DNA of 64,000 nt from Lineus longissimus (GCF_910592395.1 NC_088308.1:8387001-8451000), one strand, 5' to 3'. Shown: positions 40,009 to 51,109, counted from the first letter of the stretch. The notes: generated from the letters alone by a model not told the origin. Numbers and translations: made by a program.

Positions 40009-40668
40009 TTAATGCCAATGATGGCCAACATAGGGAATTCCTGGAGGGTTCGGATACAGTCCCCTAACCAATGTGACAACACAATCAGGGATAATTTCCC
40101 GGTCACTGGTACAGCTCCAAACAGTCTCATCTTCACCCATATTTTGCAAACTCCTCTGCTTTTTTTGAAGATAGCGATAATCCATCCATGCAGCCCTGTC
40201 CTTGAGCATCTTCCAATACCTCTTATAAAAACCCTTTCTCAAAGTATTGTTTTTTTTCTTCGCTGCTTGACCAGCACCCAACCATCTGGGACGTTTGGTG
40301 GTGACACAAGGACGACAGTAACAGAGTGTACACTCTTCACTGGCAAGGTCCGGCAGAATAAATCCATGCTCTCTTTCTTCATCGTGTCCACCTTGATTTA
40401 CAGGGTCCAAGGGAGCCACATTGTTCCCAGCATCGCTGTCATGATCGTCTGAGCTATCCTCCATGTTAGGTCCATCAACTGTAGATGATGATGATGGCAC
40501 AGGTTCAACAGCATCCTGGACTGATTCAGTTCTGATACATTGTATCCCTTTATCCACCATTTGTGGTTCTGCTTCCACTAAGTCCATCCCATGAAAAGTG
40601 AAAATACCTCTTATCAATTCCCTTTCTTCCTCTGTGACATAAATTTGGTATAGCAATTTTTGAGACAT
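40009..40668 (-). CDS. Transposon-associated protein with P2RX7 ballast-like end
   Basis: A 219-aa ORF starting MSQKLLYQIY. Order: an N-terminal helix-rich piece, an acidic Ser-rich linker (about 65-110), a Cys cluster CTLCYCRPC (about 114-122), a basic segment with WLGAGQ, FYKRYWKML and YLQKK, and the end IIPDCVVTLVRGLYPNPPG-x-PYVGH. The last part resembles the end of the vertebrate P2X7 receptor cytoplasmic (ballast) domain, which also has an IPSC-x-x-x-IR-x-x-FP...Y-x-GF pattern. No membrane segments exist here, so it is not a channel. It lies just behind the transposase on the same strand, so it may be translated from a spliced or shared transcript. Confidence 0.5.
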   Translation of the reverse strand: MSQKLLYQIYVTEEERELIRGIFTFHGMDLVEAEPQMVDKGIQCIRTESVQDAVEPVPSSSSTVDGPNMEDSSDDHDSDAGNNVAPLDPVNQGGHDEEREHGFILPDLASEECTLCYCRPCVTTKRPRWLGAGQAAKKKNNTLRKGFYKRYWKMLKDRAAWMDYRYLQKKQRSLQNMGEDETVWSCTSDREIIPDCVVTLVRGLYPNPPGIPYVGHHWH

Positions 40669-40811
40669 GGCAAAAAGTTAGCATTCAAAGACTGGCTCTA
40701 GTCTAAGTGTGTGAGAAAAATCAGAGTCAGCAATGTCATCTACCTAACCCGAGCAATAGAATTGTCCTGAGTCAAGGGGGGATAGGTAGGCCTAATATAG
40801 GACTCAGATTA

Positions 40812-42623
40812 CTATGTATAGAAACTTTGTATCCATTGCTCCCAAATATCTGACCAAAAATTAAATCTCTTTTTCTTTTTGATTTCTCGTCCCACCATTC
40901 GCCTTGGATTTCTAGAGTCCTTTTCCAGCACAGTGGACGTCACCTCGCTGTCTTGGTGCTCATTCCAGTCCAGGACTGACAAGTTGGTTCGGATTTGGTA
41001 GTTGGCCCTTTCGAATACGATTCTTTTGTTGTGATATTGGAGCAGAGAATTATTAAAACTTTCGACATAATGCGTATCCCTGCATCCAATGTAAAGATGC
41101 GGTGATTTATAAACCAACAGACTGTGAAGATACTTCTTGAGGGCTGCCTCTGCAGGGGCTGAAGATATTTCTCGCTTGCTGGGTTCATAGTCATGATCAG
41201 ACCGACATGGGGACTCCTGATGACAATTGGCATGATTGTTCTTATAGTGCTCAATCACATTATCTATGCTGGCTTTTAGTCTTTCTGTGTCCCCCTCACA
41301 GCGTTTGATGCACCAATATATATGAGTTTTTACAGATGCTGACTTATCTGCCAAGTCAACAAACCAAGACCTTCCTTCTAAATATTTCCTCCCCTTTGTC
41401 AGTTTCGCCATTCCTTTGGCCACACCCTTTGTCATATGCCAGGTATCTAAAGAAGTAACGGTTGGGGAGCGTTCCACACGGACAAACTTAGTGATCGAGG
41501 CATTGTTATCATGTGAATGCACTCTGATTGGGACACTCTCTCTGTCAAAATATTCATAGATCCTCCGTGTTCCCACCATTTCGTGCCTTTGAGTGATTGG
41601 ATCGTCATCTTTTGAAATTACCTCATTCTGTAGGACCTTATGCGTCTTTTCGCCCAGGCAGACAACATCAGTAAAGCGGGCATTTTTTCGCCAACAATGT
41701 CTAGCGTCAGTAGCAATGTCAATACCATCCAAGCCGGTACTTTCAACAGAAGCAGCAATTTCTTCCAACAAAGCATCTGATTTTGACTCCTTCACAACTC
41801 CATCCGTGACAGGAAGATACGAATCTTGGAATTTAGTAAGTGTCTTGTCTCCCATTTTTCCAATGTCAGCTGCATCACATATACGTTCATACTGATTCGG
41901 CAGGATTCCTGAGACAAAGTAACTATGGGCCATCCTTAGATTCACCGTAAATTTGCCTCCTTCCACATGGGGTGAAGTCGTCCAATATATGTTGTGTTTG
42001 CCTGTTTGGCAAGTGACATGAAATAGACCGACATGGCCATCTCTTGCAGTTTTTTCCTCCCGGACTGCCATTTTTGATGTACATGTCCTGTGGTGCAAGC
42101 AAACTCTGTCCAACAAATTGTCCAAAGATTGAACTGTCATTAAATATATTGGTGATTTGGTTTCATTCTTCTGGCAGTATTGGTAAGAAGTGCCACTAGG
42201 TTCACTTTGGCATTTATCAGTTGATGATGATGATGCATCTTCGTTGTCCCCCTCAAACGTGTTGTGCAGTTTATAAAAATCGACAAGTTCCTTCAAAAGC
42301 TGGTAATTGGTTATCTTTGAGGCAGTTCCTCCACCAAGATGTCTTTTTATGCCGTCTATGTCATCAAATAGGTTGACTTTTTCGTTTTCAGAATTCGCCT
42401 TGAATTCTAAGCATCCCCGAACGATAAATGATGTCTTCTGGCTTTTTTCCTTCCTCTTTCGGACTTTCGAAGGACTGTCAGATGGGAATCTCTTCCTTGG
42501 GTTCTCCAAACGCTCCTTTTCTCTCGATCTTACAGGTACAGGAATTGGTGACGGATGTTCATTTGACGACCCTCCAGCAACTGATGCTGAACTCAGACTT
42601 TGAAAGTTTTCTTGTTCAGCCAT
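40812..42623 (-). CDS. Kolobok-like DDE transposase, intact 603-aa ORF
   Basis: A single open frame from Met at 42623. A Ser/Pro-rich basic N-terminus (KRFPSDSPSKVRKRKEK) looks like a nuclear signal. The core has the order expected of a DDE/D transposase: TDARHCWRKN (D306), THKVL then HEMVG (E348), HDNNAS (D372), DTWHMTKG (D393/H396) and ESFNNSLL (E521). The D...E..G...D...D.WH..K arrangement is that of Kolobok-type enzymes. The typical THAP zinc finger is not obvious, although Cys/His residues occur at 175-181 and 309-310. No lesions were seen, so this may be a recently active copy. The superfamily name is an inference from motif order. Confidence 0.65.
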   Translation of the reverse strand: MAEQENFQSLSSASVAGGSSNEHPSPIPVPVRSREKERLENPRKRFPSDSPSKVRKRKEKSQKTSFIVRGCLEFKANSENEKVNLFDDIDGIKRHLGGGTASKITNYQLLKELVDFYKLHNTFEGDNEDASSSSTDKCQSEPSGTSYQYCQKNETKSPIYLMTVQSLDNLLDRVCLHHRTCTSKMAVREEKTARDGHVGLFHVTCQTGKHNIYWTTSPHVEGGKFTVNLRMAHSYFVSGILPNQYERICDAADIGKMGDKTLTKFQDSYLPVTDGVVKESKSDALLEEIAASVESTGLDGIDIATDARHCWRKNARFTDVVCLGEKTHKVLQNEVISKDDDPITQRHEMVGTRRIYEYFDRESVPIRVHSHDNNASITKFVRVERSPTVTSLDTWHMTKGVAKGMAKLTKGRKYLEGRSWFVDLADKSASVKTHIYWCIKRCEGDTERLKASIDNVIEHYKNNHANCHQESPCRSDHDYEPSKREISSAPAEAALKKYLHSLLVYKSPHLYIGCRDTHYVESFNNSLLQYHNKRIVFERANYQIRTNLSVLDWNEHQDSEVTSTVLEKDSRNPRRMVGREIKKKKRFNFWSDIWEQWIQSFYT

Positions 42624-42629
42624 TGTAAG

Positions 42630-43290
42630 ATTCAGCTTTGATACACAGCCTACTATTGCATTATGTTTTCAAAGAATTACCTTTCTCCCCATCTCAAAAT
42701 AAGGGATGGACTCTCCCAATCCTTCCTGCACCCTGATGTACTCAAAAACTGTTATAGTGACACTTCAAAGACCTTTGGCATCTGGCAAAACCATCCCAAT
42801 CCCATTTTCCCCCAGTAACACACTTTGCCAGCTATCATTTGACTTCCTCAGGTCAAGAGTGCAATGAACTATAAATGATCTATCACCCCACCACCTCCAA
42901 GGAAGGGGGTGTATCATAGAAAATGACTGAAAGACACCAGGATACAGGTATCACCAAGATAGGATGCACATCACCAAAACCTGAGATGACCCCTCAAAAA
43001 CTCAAGAGTCTGTGGGCTAATACTGTACCAGGATATCTCATGTGGAAGACTATCACATAACAGATTCTGCACATTGCCCTTGGTCATAAACCACAAATAA
43101 AACACAAATACTATGTGTGTGAAGAGATGAATTTTATCCAGGAAGTGCACCAAAACCACGTTGTATTTCGTTACGAGTGACGTAGCAACCTATTTATACC
43201 TATCACCAAGACCTAAATACTGCCCACTCCGCTCAGCAGGATATCTACCTGGGAATACATTAACTCGTGGCCTGGCCACTAGCGGTACGT
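42630..43290. other. Spacer between transposon and nAChR-like pseudogene
   Basis: No ORF with support. C/A-rich on the plus strand, probably including the 5' flank or end of the Kolobok-like element. Confidence 0.35.
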
Positions 43291-43292
43291 GT

Positions 43293-44659
43293 TTAAGTGA
43301 CAAACATATGGACACTACAGAACGCACTGATACCTAAGAAGGCGATGGTAAAGACATACAACATGAATTTATCAAGTATACGGGCTGCGCTGACCCACTT
43401 CTTCTGGTTGTTTTCATTAACAGCGCGAGCCCCGTCACCACAACTGGATTGGACCTCTTTCCTTTCAACCGGATTCACAGAACCTGGTTCGTGAAATTTC
43501 TTCCGTTGGCCTTCTTCATTTACGCTCTTAGAACATGCGATCTTTGCAAGGCATCGAAACACAATTGTGTTGAACCATCTGGGCATGTTCACATCATCTG
43601 GCATGTAGAACAGTTTCAAGATGCACACCGTCGCTACGATCGAAAGGATGGACATGCCAGTCAAAGAAATGAGCCCAATCCCTGAAAGAAGATAAAACAG
43701 GTCACGATGCTAAAATGTTGAAGTGTACATTCTTGCAATACTGTGTAAACCCCTAGACGCACGAGCTCTGCGATCAGAGGCAACGTCACTTCAGACTGTT
43801 TCTAAGAAAACATCATTCTGCGATTCATGTCAGTAAATTGAAAGGGCCAATACACCAAGCTATACTAAGTATTACCCAACAAAAACATATTTTCTGATAA
43901 CCATTGGTTCAATTATCTAGGTAAGAAGGTCAACGTTCAATGTCGGGTGACCTTTACCTCTGTTTCATGAATATGAAATCTCCATCGATATTCTCTGCAC
44001 CTGTACGCGGAATGTGAGTAAGCTGTGTATGGTGCCAGTAGGTGGAGCATCCACATGATTAGCAGTGTCCGAAATTAAAAAGCCAAATGGATGGATTTCT
44101 CTTAACCTTCTGGAGCAAAGACAAAACCCGTCTACTCATTAAGTTGACTTTTAACTTACCCAATATTGGCGTGTGCGTCGATGTCTTCGGTATATTGTCC
44201 GCTATTGTCATCTGGAAGACGGTCAGCGCCACCAATGTGGTTATACTGAGTGAGATCTTCTCTCCTGACTCGCATGGTAGGCAGAAGACAATCAGGACCA
44301 GCACGGAGATGGCAACACAAGGCAACAAGATGTTCAACGCATAGTACATCGGTTTTCGACTGAGGTGCAACAAGTAAACAAAATAACCACTGCGCGGCTG
44401 CACTTCAACCCTGAGAGACCAAGCCGGGTTATTTTTGAATGGAATGATTTCACTTGCATTGGTGATAAGTATTTTGCTAGTATCGTGGTATCGACTCTAA
44501 ACGGATATAGAACAGCTCTGTTCATCAAATGGAAATCTTGTCATATCCGTGTAGCATGAAACTTCATATGCATCTAATGTTGTCCATTCTACATCACCGT
44601 TTGATTTCGCTACAATCTTTTCATTGGTTTCTTTAGACAAGAGTACTTTTCCCTAGAGC
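43293..44659 (-). pseudogene. nAChR-like Cys-loop receptor subunit, degraded
   Basis: Two exons are visible: 44160-44659 (Cys-loop, TM1, TM2; donor TTGG|GTAAGT) and 43293-43682 (TM3, loop, TM4, stop; acceptor TTTCAG|GG), joined in phase 1. The Cys-loop CYTDMTRFPFDEQSC (13 residues between cysteines), the TM1-TM2 region with CESGEKISLSITTLVALTVF and the TM3 end FYMPDDVNMPRWF identify a pentameric ligand-gated channel. TAG stops lie at 44497-44499 and, if the acceptor matches the sister gene, at 44653-44655. The ligand-binding loop C is about 14 residues short compared with the sister gene at 51.8-55.4 kb. The 5' exons were not found. The C-terminal exon is still open. Confidence 0.8.
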
Positions 44660-44699
44660 CTTAAAAATAGAAAACTGATCAAAAAGTCTTTCTTTTCAA

Positions 44700-45060
44700 A
44701 ACTCGTTTTGTTCGGAAGAAACTGTGGAAAGTTGTATTGGGCCAAATTCAAACTTTTTAGCATATTCGTACAGCAATCAGCTAAGTGCAGCATTTGTAAA
44801 TGCCATTGTTAGTGTTTTCGCTTTTTTAGAGAGAGGCGGCATAAAAGATCAAAAACTTTTGGCCTACCCATGACTATTACGTTACATGTAAGTTTGCAAA
44901 CGCCAAGATCATTCTGTTTGATAACGTTTCAATAACTTTGTCTTGCTTGTGACAAGTTGTTATCCTGCCAAATGTCATCATTTTTGGAGTGGTGGTGGTT
45001 AGGAGCTGTAATGTTTTGAATGAATAAAAACTACGGGACAGGATAAAATATTCATATCAT
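44700..45060. other. No recognisable exon
   Basis: Sequence between the nAChR-like remnant and the pogo element. No counterpart of receptor exons 1-4 was found by eye. Confidence 0.4.
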
Positions 45061-45641
45061 ACAAGTACTCTAATCTCCCACTTACCTGTCCCATTTCCAA
45101 ACCCTATCGCAAGTGACAAGTCCGAATATTGCTAATTTTGGTTGGGGCAGAGCTCAATTTATGGAACAGCCTGGAGTAGTGACATGACAATGGACACTGT
45201 AAGGCTTTACGACAATCTTGCCTAGTCACGTAGTCGTTTACGTGTACTGCGGCTGGGCGACCGGGGCAATTAGGGTCACGGTTTCGTAACAGCTCAAGAT
45301 CACTGTGGCGATTCGTTCACCATTTAACACACTGTATTTACACAATGGGAGCTACTACAACCGATCAATTGCCCAATGGAATAAGGGTGATTATAGAAGA
45401 GTCCTGGCTATTCTGCAGTTAAGCAGTGAAGTGGTCTAGGAACACCCACAAGGAGTCTTTAAACTGTGATCGGGCCTGATTGTTGATTTCATCACCTGTA
45501 GTTAAAAAGAGTGGCCTCGTCTTTGACATGGAAGGGTAAAGTCACTAGATTGGAACTGGGACGAAAGAACAGGGTGATCTACTGCCTGATAATGGGCATT
45601 AAAGAAAAAATTGAACAGAAGATTAACATTCTGATAAGGTT

Positions 45642-47969
45642 TTATTCATCATGAAAGTCAACATCAGCGTCATCAGGGTCAAACTCAAGCTCATCATTAA
45701 CCTCTTCAAGTTCCCCATCTGCTGGATGCGGGATCACTGGGTCGTCATTCCCGTCCGGAAGAAGTCCACTTAGTCTCCACCCACTGACTATCATTTGGAA
45801 TGCCACTCTTTCCCAGGCGAGACTGATCATACGTACTACTTCCTGGCGGGAAATCTGATCACAGTGTCCATCATCTTCGGTATGTCCAATCTTCCAGGCT
45901 TTCCACACCAATCTGAGATGACATTTAAAACTGCGATTTACAGTTAAGTCCAAAGGTTGCAAAATTGAAGTGCATCGTCCAGGAATGAACGAATCCTGTC
46001 CATTTTGCCGCGGAATTTCCTCCGTAAACAGATGATGTCTATGGGCAGGGTAGCGATCCAAGATGAGGAGAAAGGTTGCTCCGGCAATAAATGGCACAAC
46101 AATGGCTTGCAACCATTCGATCAATGACTGATGTCTTGCCCAGCCATTCGGAGTACCTGTAACCTAAGATTAAAACGTTTCGTTTAGAAATAAAGAATAA
46201 ATCGGTGCAATTCATGAAAATGTATGACTCATTCTCCGATTGTATTGTTGCTCAGCCAGCTGATAGCTTTGGGAAATGGTTTCAAAGATCAACGTACTGC
46301 AATGATTCTAAAAATAGAACAGGATTCGTAAAAAGACCATTAAACACGAGGAGCAGGCAGATCATAGAGCTAGCTCCATTGGCAGTTGAAGATGATATGG
46401 TCATCTAACAGCTAATAAACCAGGATTAGTTAATGAAAAGGTTTACTTACTCGCACGTTCTGGGGAGCATGGGCTCGCAGTTCTGCAATAACTTCGCCTT
46501 CAGCATCCAAGCCCCTAAAGTTGACCTCAGCTGGTAGTTTTCGTCCATCGCTGGAGACGGCCAAGGTTACCGTGCATCCAATCTTCCCGTTCCCTCTTGA
46601 GGATCTGATGTCGATCGAATGTGATCCTGTTGTAGCCATTGTGGTTTTCGGCACCATGTCAAAGTTGACAAATGTTTCATCCATGTTGATGATCACATGG
46701 AAATTTCCATTTTGGATGATTTGAGACGTTTCCCTACGATAGACGGCCGCTATTTCCATAGCGTTGTCGGGGAGGGTTCGCGTGTCCTTATTCTTTCTTC
46801 GATGGCTTATTCTTTTTCTGAAAGGAAAAGGAGACCACTTTTAGCTTTGAAAAACGTAGCTTACTCCCCCATTACTGTCCATTTCTTGGTCATTGGGCCC
46901 ATTATTCCATTATGGCAGAACAAAAGTTGTGAGAGAACCCAACCCAAGTGAGATACCAATTTACGAAATGGCTTCGTTGTTTTTACCTTTCTTTGAATCG
47001 GGTCAGCCAGTGATCTGACGCTCGGAAATCCTGATTGCGAGGCCTTTGCGCTCTCGTCTGCTGCCTTTGTTCCTCCGTCAGATTAGTCCACCATTGTCTG
47101 TATTCTCTGGCTACTTGTGACTGGAGATCGATCCCGGATACTGGAATTCCATGCTGGCGGCGTTGAATAAACCAGTCGTTGAGCTGATTTTCCATGTCTG
47201 CCCAAAACGCTGAAAAGGACAAACGGTAGGCCTATCAAGCAGACGGTGAAGGGATGAATCGGAGGGGGAGAAGAGTAGAGTATGCCTGAAATCTAAGAAG
47301 AGTCCCTGAATAATGTCGAACTATGGATAAAACCTCATTTCACAGTGAAAGCCTGAACTCACTGTCGCGCTTTTGCGCCGCGTTTTCACCGAGGCGCGGA
47401 AATCAATTGTTATTCATTAGGTGAACAAAGGATTCCCCGCCCGGCGGTGAAAATGCGGCGGAAAAACGCGTCAGTGAGTACAGGCCTTAATCTTATGGGC
47501 CTACTTCACTTAAAATTGTACATCTTTCGTAAATTCCTGACAAAAATGAGTTACCTTGTTCATCATTGCCATGCTGCCGAATCCTCCGCCGTCTCCTCTC
47601 AATTTGGGTGCACCTGTCGCGGCGTTCCGACATCTCTTCATACTGGTCTAGCCATCTTGAGAATGTCCTTGGATGGATGCGGTGATGTACGGCAAAAGAA
47701 CGACAAGACCGGGCATGCGCAATGCCCATCGCATGGTGCAGCCTAAAAGTATCCACGTAGTCCAAACGCTGATTCAAGCTGTAGCCATGAAGATGTCTCC
47801 TTTCTTGGCCTTCGTTAGCCGCACCATTATTACCTCCGTCGTCACCACCATCACCATGCCCACCATTACCGCCACCATCACCGTCGTCACCGTTATCCAT
47901 CAAATTCACGACCCAAAATCCAATGGCAAAGCAAAAAATCCAAAACAAACGCATCTCGTCGATTAACAA
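45642..47969 (-). CDS. pogo/Tigger transposase, four exons, intact
   Basis: Exons 47555-47969, 46987-47209, 46451-46817 and 45642-46163. All introns are GT-AG and every phase matches (1, 2, 0). Total 508 codons from 47969. A start at Met24 (47900, MDNGDDGD) avoids an odd hydrophobic leader and is likelier. Domains in order: an acidic/Gly-rich head, a helix-turn-helix (RTFSRWLDQYEEM), a CENP-B-type DNA-binding domain (FWADMENQLNDWF...DFRASDHWLTRFKER) and the DDE domain. The acids are visible in INMDETFVNFD, LLILDRYPAHR and ILQPLDLTVN, the last two about 35 residues apart. An acidic tail ends the protein. AATAAA occurs on the minus strand at the stop. LDRYPAH differs from the more usual LDN-x-PAH. 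It could be an active transposase or a retained host gene. Confidence 0.85.
47351..47485. mobile_element. 135-bp MITE nested in pogo intron 1
   Basis: Left GCCTGAACTCACTG...CGCCGCGTTTTCACCG and right, inverted, GCCTGTACTCACTG...CGCCGCATTTTCACCG form imperfect 45-bp TIRs that make up most of the copy. No ORF. Confidence 0.65.
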
Positions 47970-48641
47970 ATCGAACCTCTGACAAAAACATCAATGAGTA
48001 CACAAGAACTGTCCAACTTCTCTTATACTGTTTTGGAGAATACGTAATTGTTATGTCACTGAGGTCATCCGTAACCTCACCCGATTAGGCCTAGTGTAAT
48101 TCTTTGCCAGGCTCTGGGGTGTGACAAGGAAGTCGACAGAACAATTATAATATTGATCCAGGGCATTCTGTTTCCGACCATACCCCACCCCATTTTATTG
48201 GACTTAGGATTTTCTGATGATTTTCCGGGTTCAGGAATGGGACAGGTAATTGGGAGATTAGAGTATATAGGTCATGAAATTCTAAGGGAAACTTTAGAAA
48301 AGAGAGTGGAATGAAAACAATCTCAACAATATATATTTTTTTCAAACAAATAAGGATTTATGGTGCATCTACTATGATTAACAACCGAGCTGCTGGCCAC
48401 GGTTATGCCCACACCGCCTAGCCCATATATCAGGCTCTGAGCCAACTAGCACTCAGTAATTAAAGAAACAACCAACCAGTACACAGCAGTATCAATACAA
48501 GATTATCAGACAGGGCCAAGGGCAGGGGCCTAGTAACCAGCTGCTAATCAGGAAGATCATAAAAGGGGTCAAACAGCTTAAGAGATAGAGATTATAAAAC
48601 AATGGAAAGGAGCAATTAAGAAGGAAGGTGTTATAAATTAT

Positions 48642-49728
48642 GGTATCTAGTAAAATAGGTACAGGTAAAATAGGTACGGGTAAAATAGGTACGGTAAAAT
48701 AGGTACAAGTAAATTAGGTACGGGTAAAATAGGTACTAGGTAAAATAGGTACGGGTAAAATAGGTACGGGTAAAATAGGTACGGGTAAAATAGGTACACA
48801 AAAAAGAGAAACTAGGTAAAATAGGTACAATCACAAAATTTTACCTGAGTTTCCTGATTTTTAAAATTTTTCACTTCTTTAATGCTAATTGAGCTTATTG
48901 AAATAATTGTTATTGAAATAATTCTCTAGTAATTGTTGTTTTTTTTCTGGTGGTGATATCACTACCAACTAATACTAATTATGATTAACTGTTGCTAAGT
49001 AACTATGATTGATTGTTGTTAGAAAAATAGATTTGTCTGGTAGAACAGCAAGAGTGCACCTGCTTTTTTCTGCTTTTATATGGTTTCCAACAGCTTGGTA
49101 TGGCCTCAATATTTTCTATGTCTCATCAAAAATAACAGAGGGGAAAAGTTCTTCTTTAATGATCGTATGGCTTCTTAGATTTCAAGTCTGGGGTTGGGTT
49201 CCTGGGTTTTTTTATATGTTGAATTGAGAGTTTTTTGGTGACAACGACAAGTGGTAACAACGAAGGCAAAATATAGTTTAATGAAACTGCATGTATTTAT
49301 TTTTACACAAATGACGACCTCTGAGTTACAGCACAAACTTGGCACAGTTAAATGAAAATGAATTAATCTATTGAACTTACTTAAACTTATCTAAAGTGCA
49401 TGATTTTTTTCCCATAAAAAGTAAAAAGTAATCATTAAGAGAACTCTTTCAATAAGCATTGATAAAATCAGAAATAAAAGAATCATGATAAAAATATATG
49501 ATCATACCTTTATATTACCTAGTTTCTCTTTTTTGTGTACCTATTTTACCCAGTACCTATTTTACCCAGTACCTATTTTACCTAGTAACTATTTTACCCA
49601 TACCTAATTTACCCATACCTAATTTAATACCTGTACCTACTTTACCCGTACCTATTTTACCTCGTACCTATTTTACCGTACCTGTTTTACCCGTACCTAA
49701 TTTACCTGTACCTATTTTACCTACATTC
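48642..49728. mobile_element. Foldback-like element with 15-bp tandem repeats in both arms
   Basis: The left arm (48642-48832) is about 11 copies of GGTAAAATAGGTACG. The right arm (49516-49728) is the inverse array, CGTACCTATTTTACC. Both arms end inward at the same unique word (CACAAAAAAGAGAAACTAGG and its inverse). ATAAATTAT flanks both sides (48633-48641, 49729-49737), a 9-bp target duplication. Inverted arms built of subrepeats with a 9-bp duplication are the hallmark of foldback elements. The middle has only a 72-codon ORF. Confidence 0.8.
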
Positions 49729-49739
49729 ATAAATTATAA

Positions 49740-50810
49740 TGGTTAACGATCCTGGGTGTCTGGGTTCACCAGGGCTAGAGAGAAACACAGAAATAATAAT
49801 AACAGATATAGTAAACAATTCCTAATATTGTCACACTGGATAATGGCTTTTATGAGTTGCGGATATAAAAATTATGTAATATGTCATTCGCATTTGTTCG
49901 TCATACTGGTCCTACTTCGATATAAACTAGCGCACTTTTGTGTCTTATTTACACTATTTGATTTAACTGTTCTGTAACAATTATATAGTGGAGGGGGCAA
50001 ACTAGATCACACCGCTAGCTAAAACATGTATAAAGAAGTATGAATGTGGGAAAATAAAGACAGAAACATGCACTTGACTTTGTTTAGTTCCTGTATATAT
50101 GAATGTTTATTCGTACTAAGGGTACAGAAATATTGTGCAAGTGCATGAACATTTTGTGCGGGTGCCAACAAAAGAACATCACCGAAATCTCGACATAATT
50201 TTTAACTTATGGACAAAACAATAAAAGTATTCAGACACTTACATTGTACACAAAAAATCTAGAAGTGTTTTGATCTCAGCACACGACAAAAAGTTGCTCC
50301 CCTGATCCCTTAATTCTAACAGTTCCCTGATTTGAAATCCCACCCTCGTTTGACCTGGCAATTTATAAACATCATGTATAGACAGCAAGCAAAAAACTCA
50401 TATGGCAACGATTGCAAATAGAATACCAATACAATGTACCAATACAGCAAACCTCCAACTTTTCAAGTGGGTCATTTAATGTTCATTTCCTCTCACTGGC
50501 TCAGGCCTATTGATGACCACTATAAAGACGTTTCGTGGGGTCGGCGATATCAAGATATCCCTTGAGGACCCTTTCGAGACTGTAGAACAATTGGAATTTA
50601 GGCCAAGGGGCGAGCGGTCTTCGACCAAGTACTGGACGAGGCTTGAATTCTTTTAACTGCGAGGCAAAAATAACGTAATGGCAATTTTGCGGATAATTTC
50701 GATTCGCGAAATATAAATTGAGAAATTATGTTTTTTATGAAAAATCGAATCGGAATACGGATGGTTCTCTTAATAGATAGTGTGAAGGCCGTTTTCTAAG
50801 TTTGCGAGGC
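49740..50810. other. No recognisable gene
   Basis: Short ORFs only; AT-rich. Nothing supported. Confidence 0.4.
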
Positions 50811-50820
50811 TTATACATAC

Positions 50821-51099
50821 TTTCCCTGGCTCTATTTCTTTGTTTATAGTACATGTTTCAGTTCCTGTGACCCTTAGTCGCTTGTATTTACTTGGAATAA
50901 TTACTTGCTTTTCGCCTAGGATTTGGTCAAGGTATCTTCCATGAATAAATGTTAATTTAAACTCTTGTCCTTGCCTGCCTTTGTCTTTATGCAATCGATC
51001 TTGTGAAGCACGGAATTTACCAAGGATTTCACCTCTATCTTCTTTTCTTACCTTTATCACCGTTGAATACATTAAATATAGACTGGCACAAGCCAACAA
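50821..51099 (-). CDS. Possible exon of an NTR-like (netrin/TIMP-type) domain protein
   Basis: A continuous 90-codon minus-strand reading runs into a strong donor (CCAGGGAAA|GTATGT at 50820). The translation has an alternating hydrophobic start (ACASLYLMYSTVIKV), a central strand (EFKLTFIHGRYLDQI) and CTINKEIEPGK at the end. This order resembles the CA-x-D-hhhh...C-x-x-h-x-x-Gk-x-Y pattern of NTR modules. The upstream boundary is uncertain (an alternative donor AAAG|GTAAGA lies inside). It sits between the two nAChR-like loci on the same strand but shows no similarity to receptor exons. Confidence 0.3.
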
Positions 51100-51109
51100 T
51101 TTGAATCAA

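Larger units (their letters stand above)
40009..42623 (-). mobile_element. Two-gene Kolobok-like DNA transposon (ends unresolved)
   Basis: Two long ORFs in the same orientation, 143 bp apart: a transposase (42623 to 40812) and then a second protein (40668 to 40009). Both are open, and the base composition does not suggest decay. TIRs and the TTAA duplication expected for Kolobok were not located, so the stated limits are those of the coding part only. Confidence 0.65.
45068..48263 (-). mobile_element. pogo/Tigger-type element, apparently complete
   Basis: The ends read CTCTAATCTCCCACTTACCT at 45068 and, inverted, CTCTAATCTCCCAATTACCT from 48263. They are followed by matching TGTCCCATT blocks, TIRs of about 35 bp. 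TA flanks each side (45066-45067 and 48264-48265), the duplication expected of the Tc1/mariner/pogo group. The 3.2-kb body contains one four-exon transposase gene without lesions and a nested MITE in its first intron. Confidence 0.8.

Noticed and set aside
40812-42623. The 603-aa ORF as a host gene
   Set aside because: The DDE motif order and the paired second ORF fit a transposon better. Domestication cannot be excluded without comparison.
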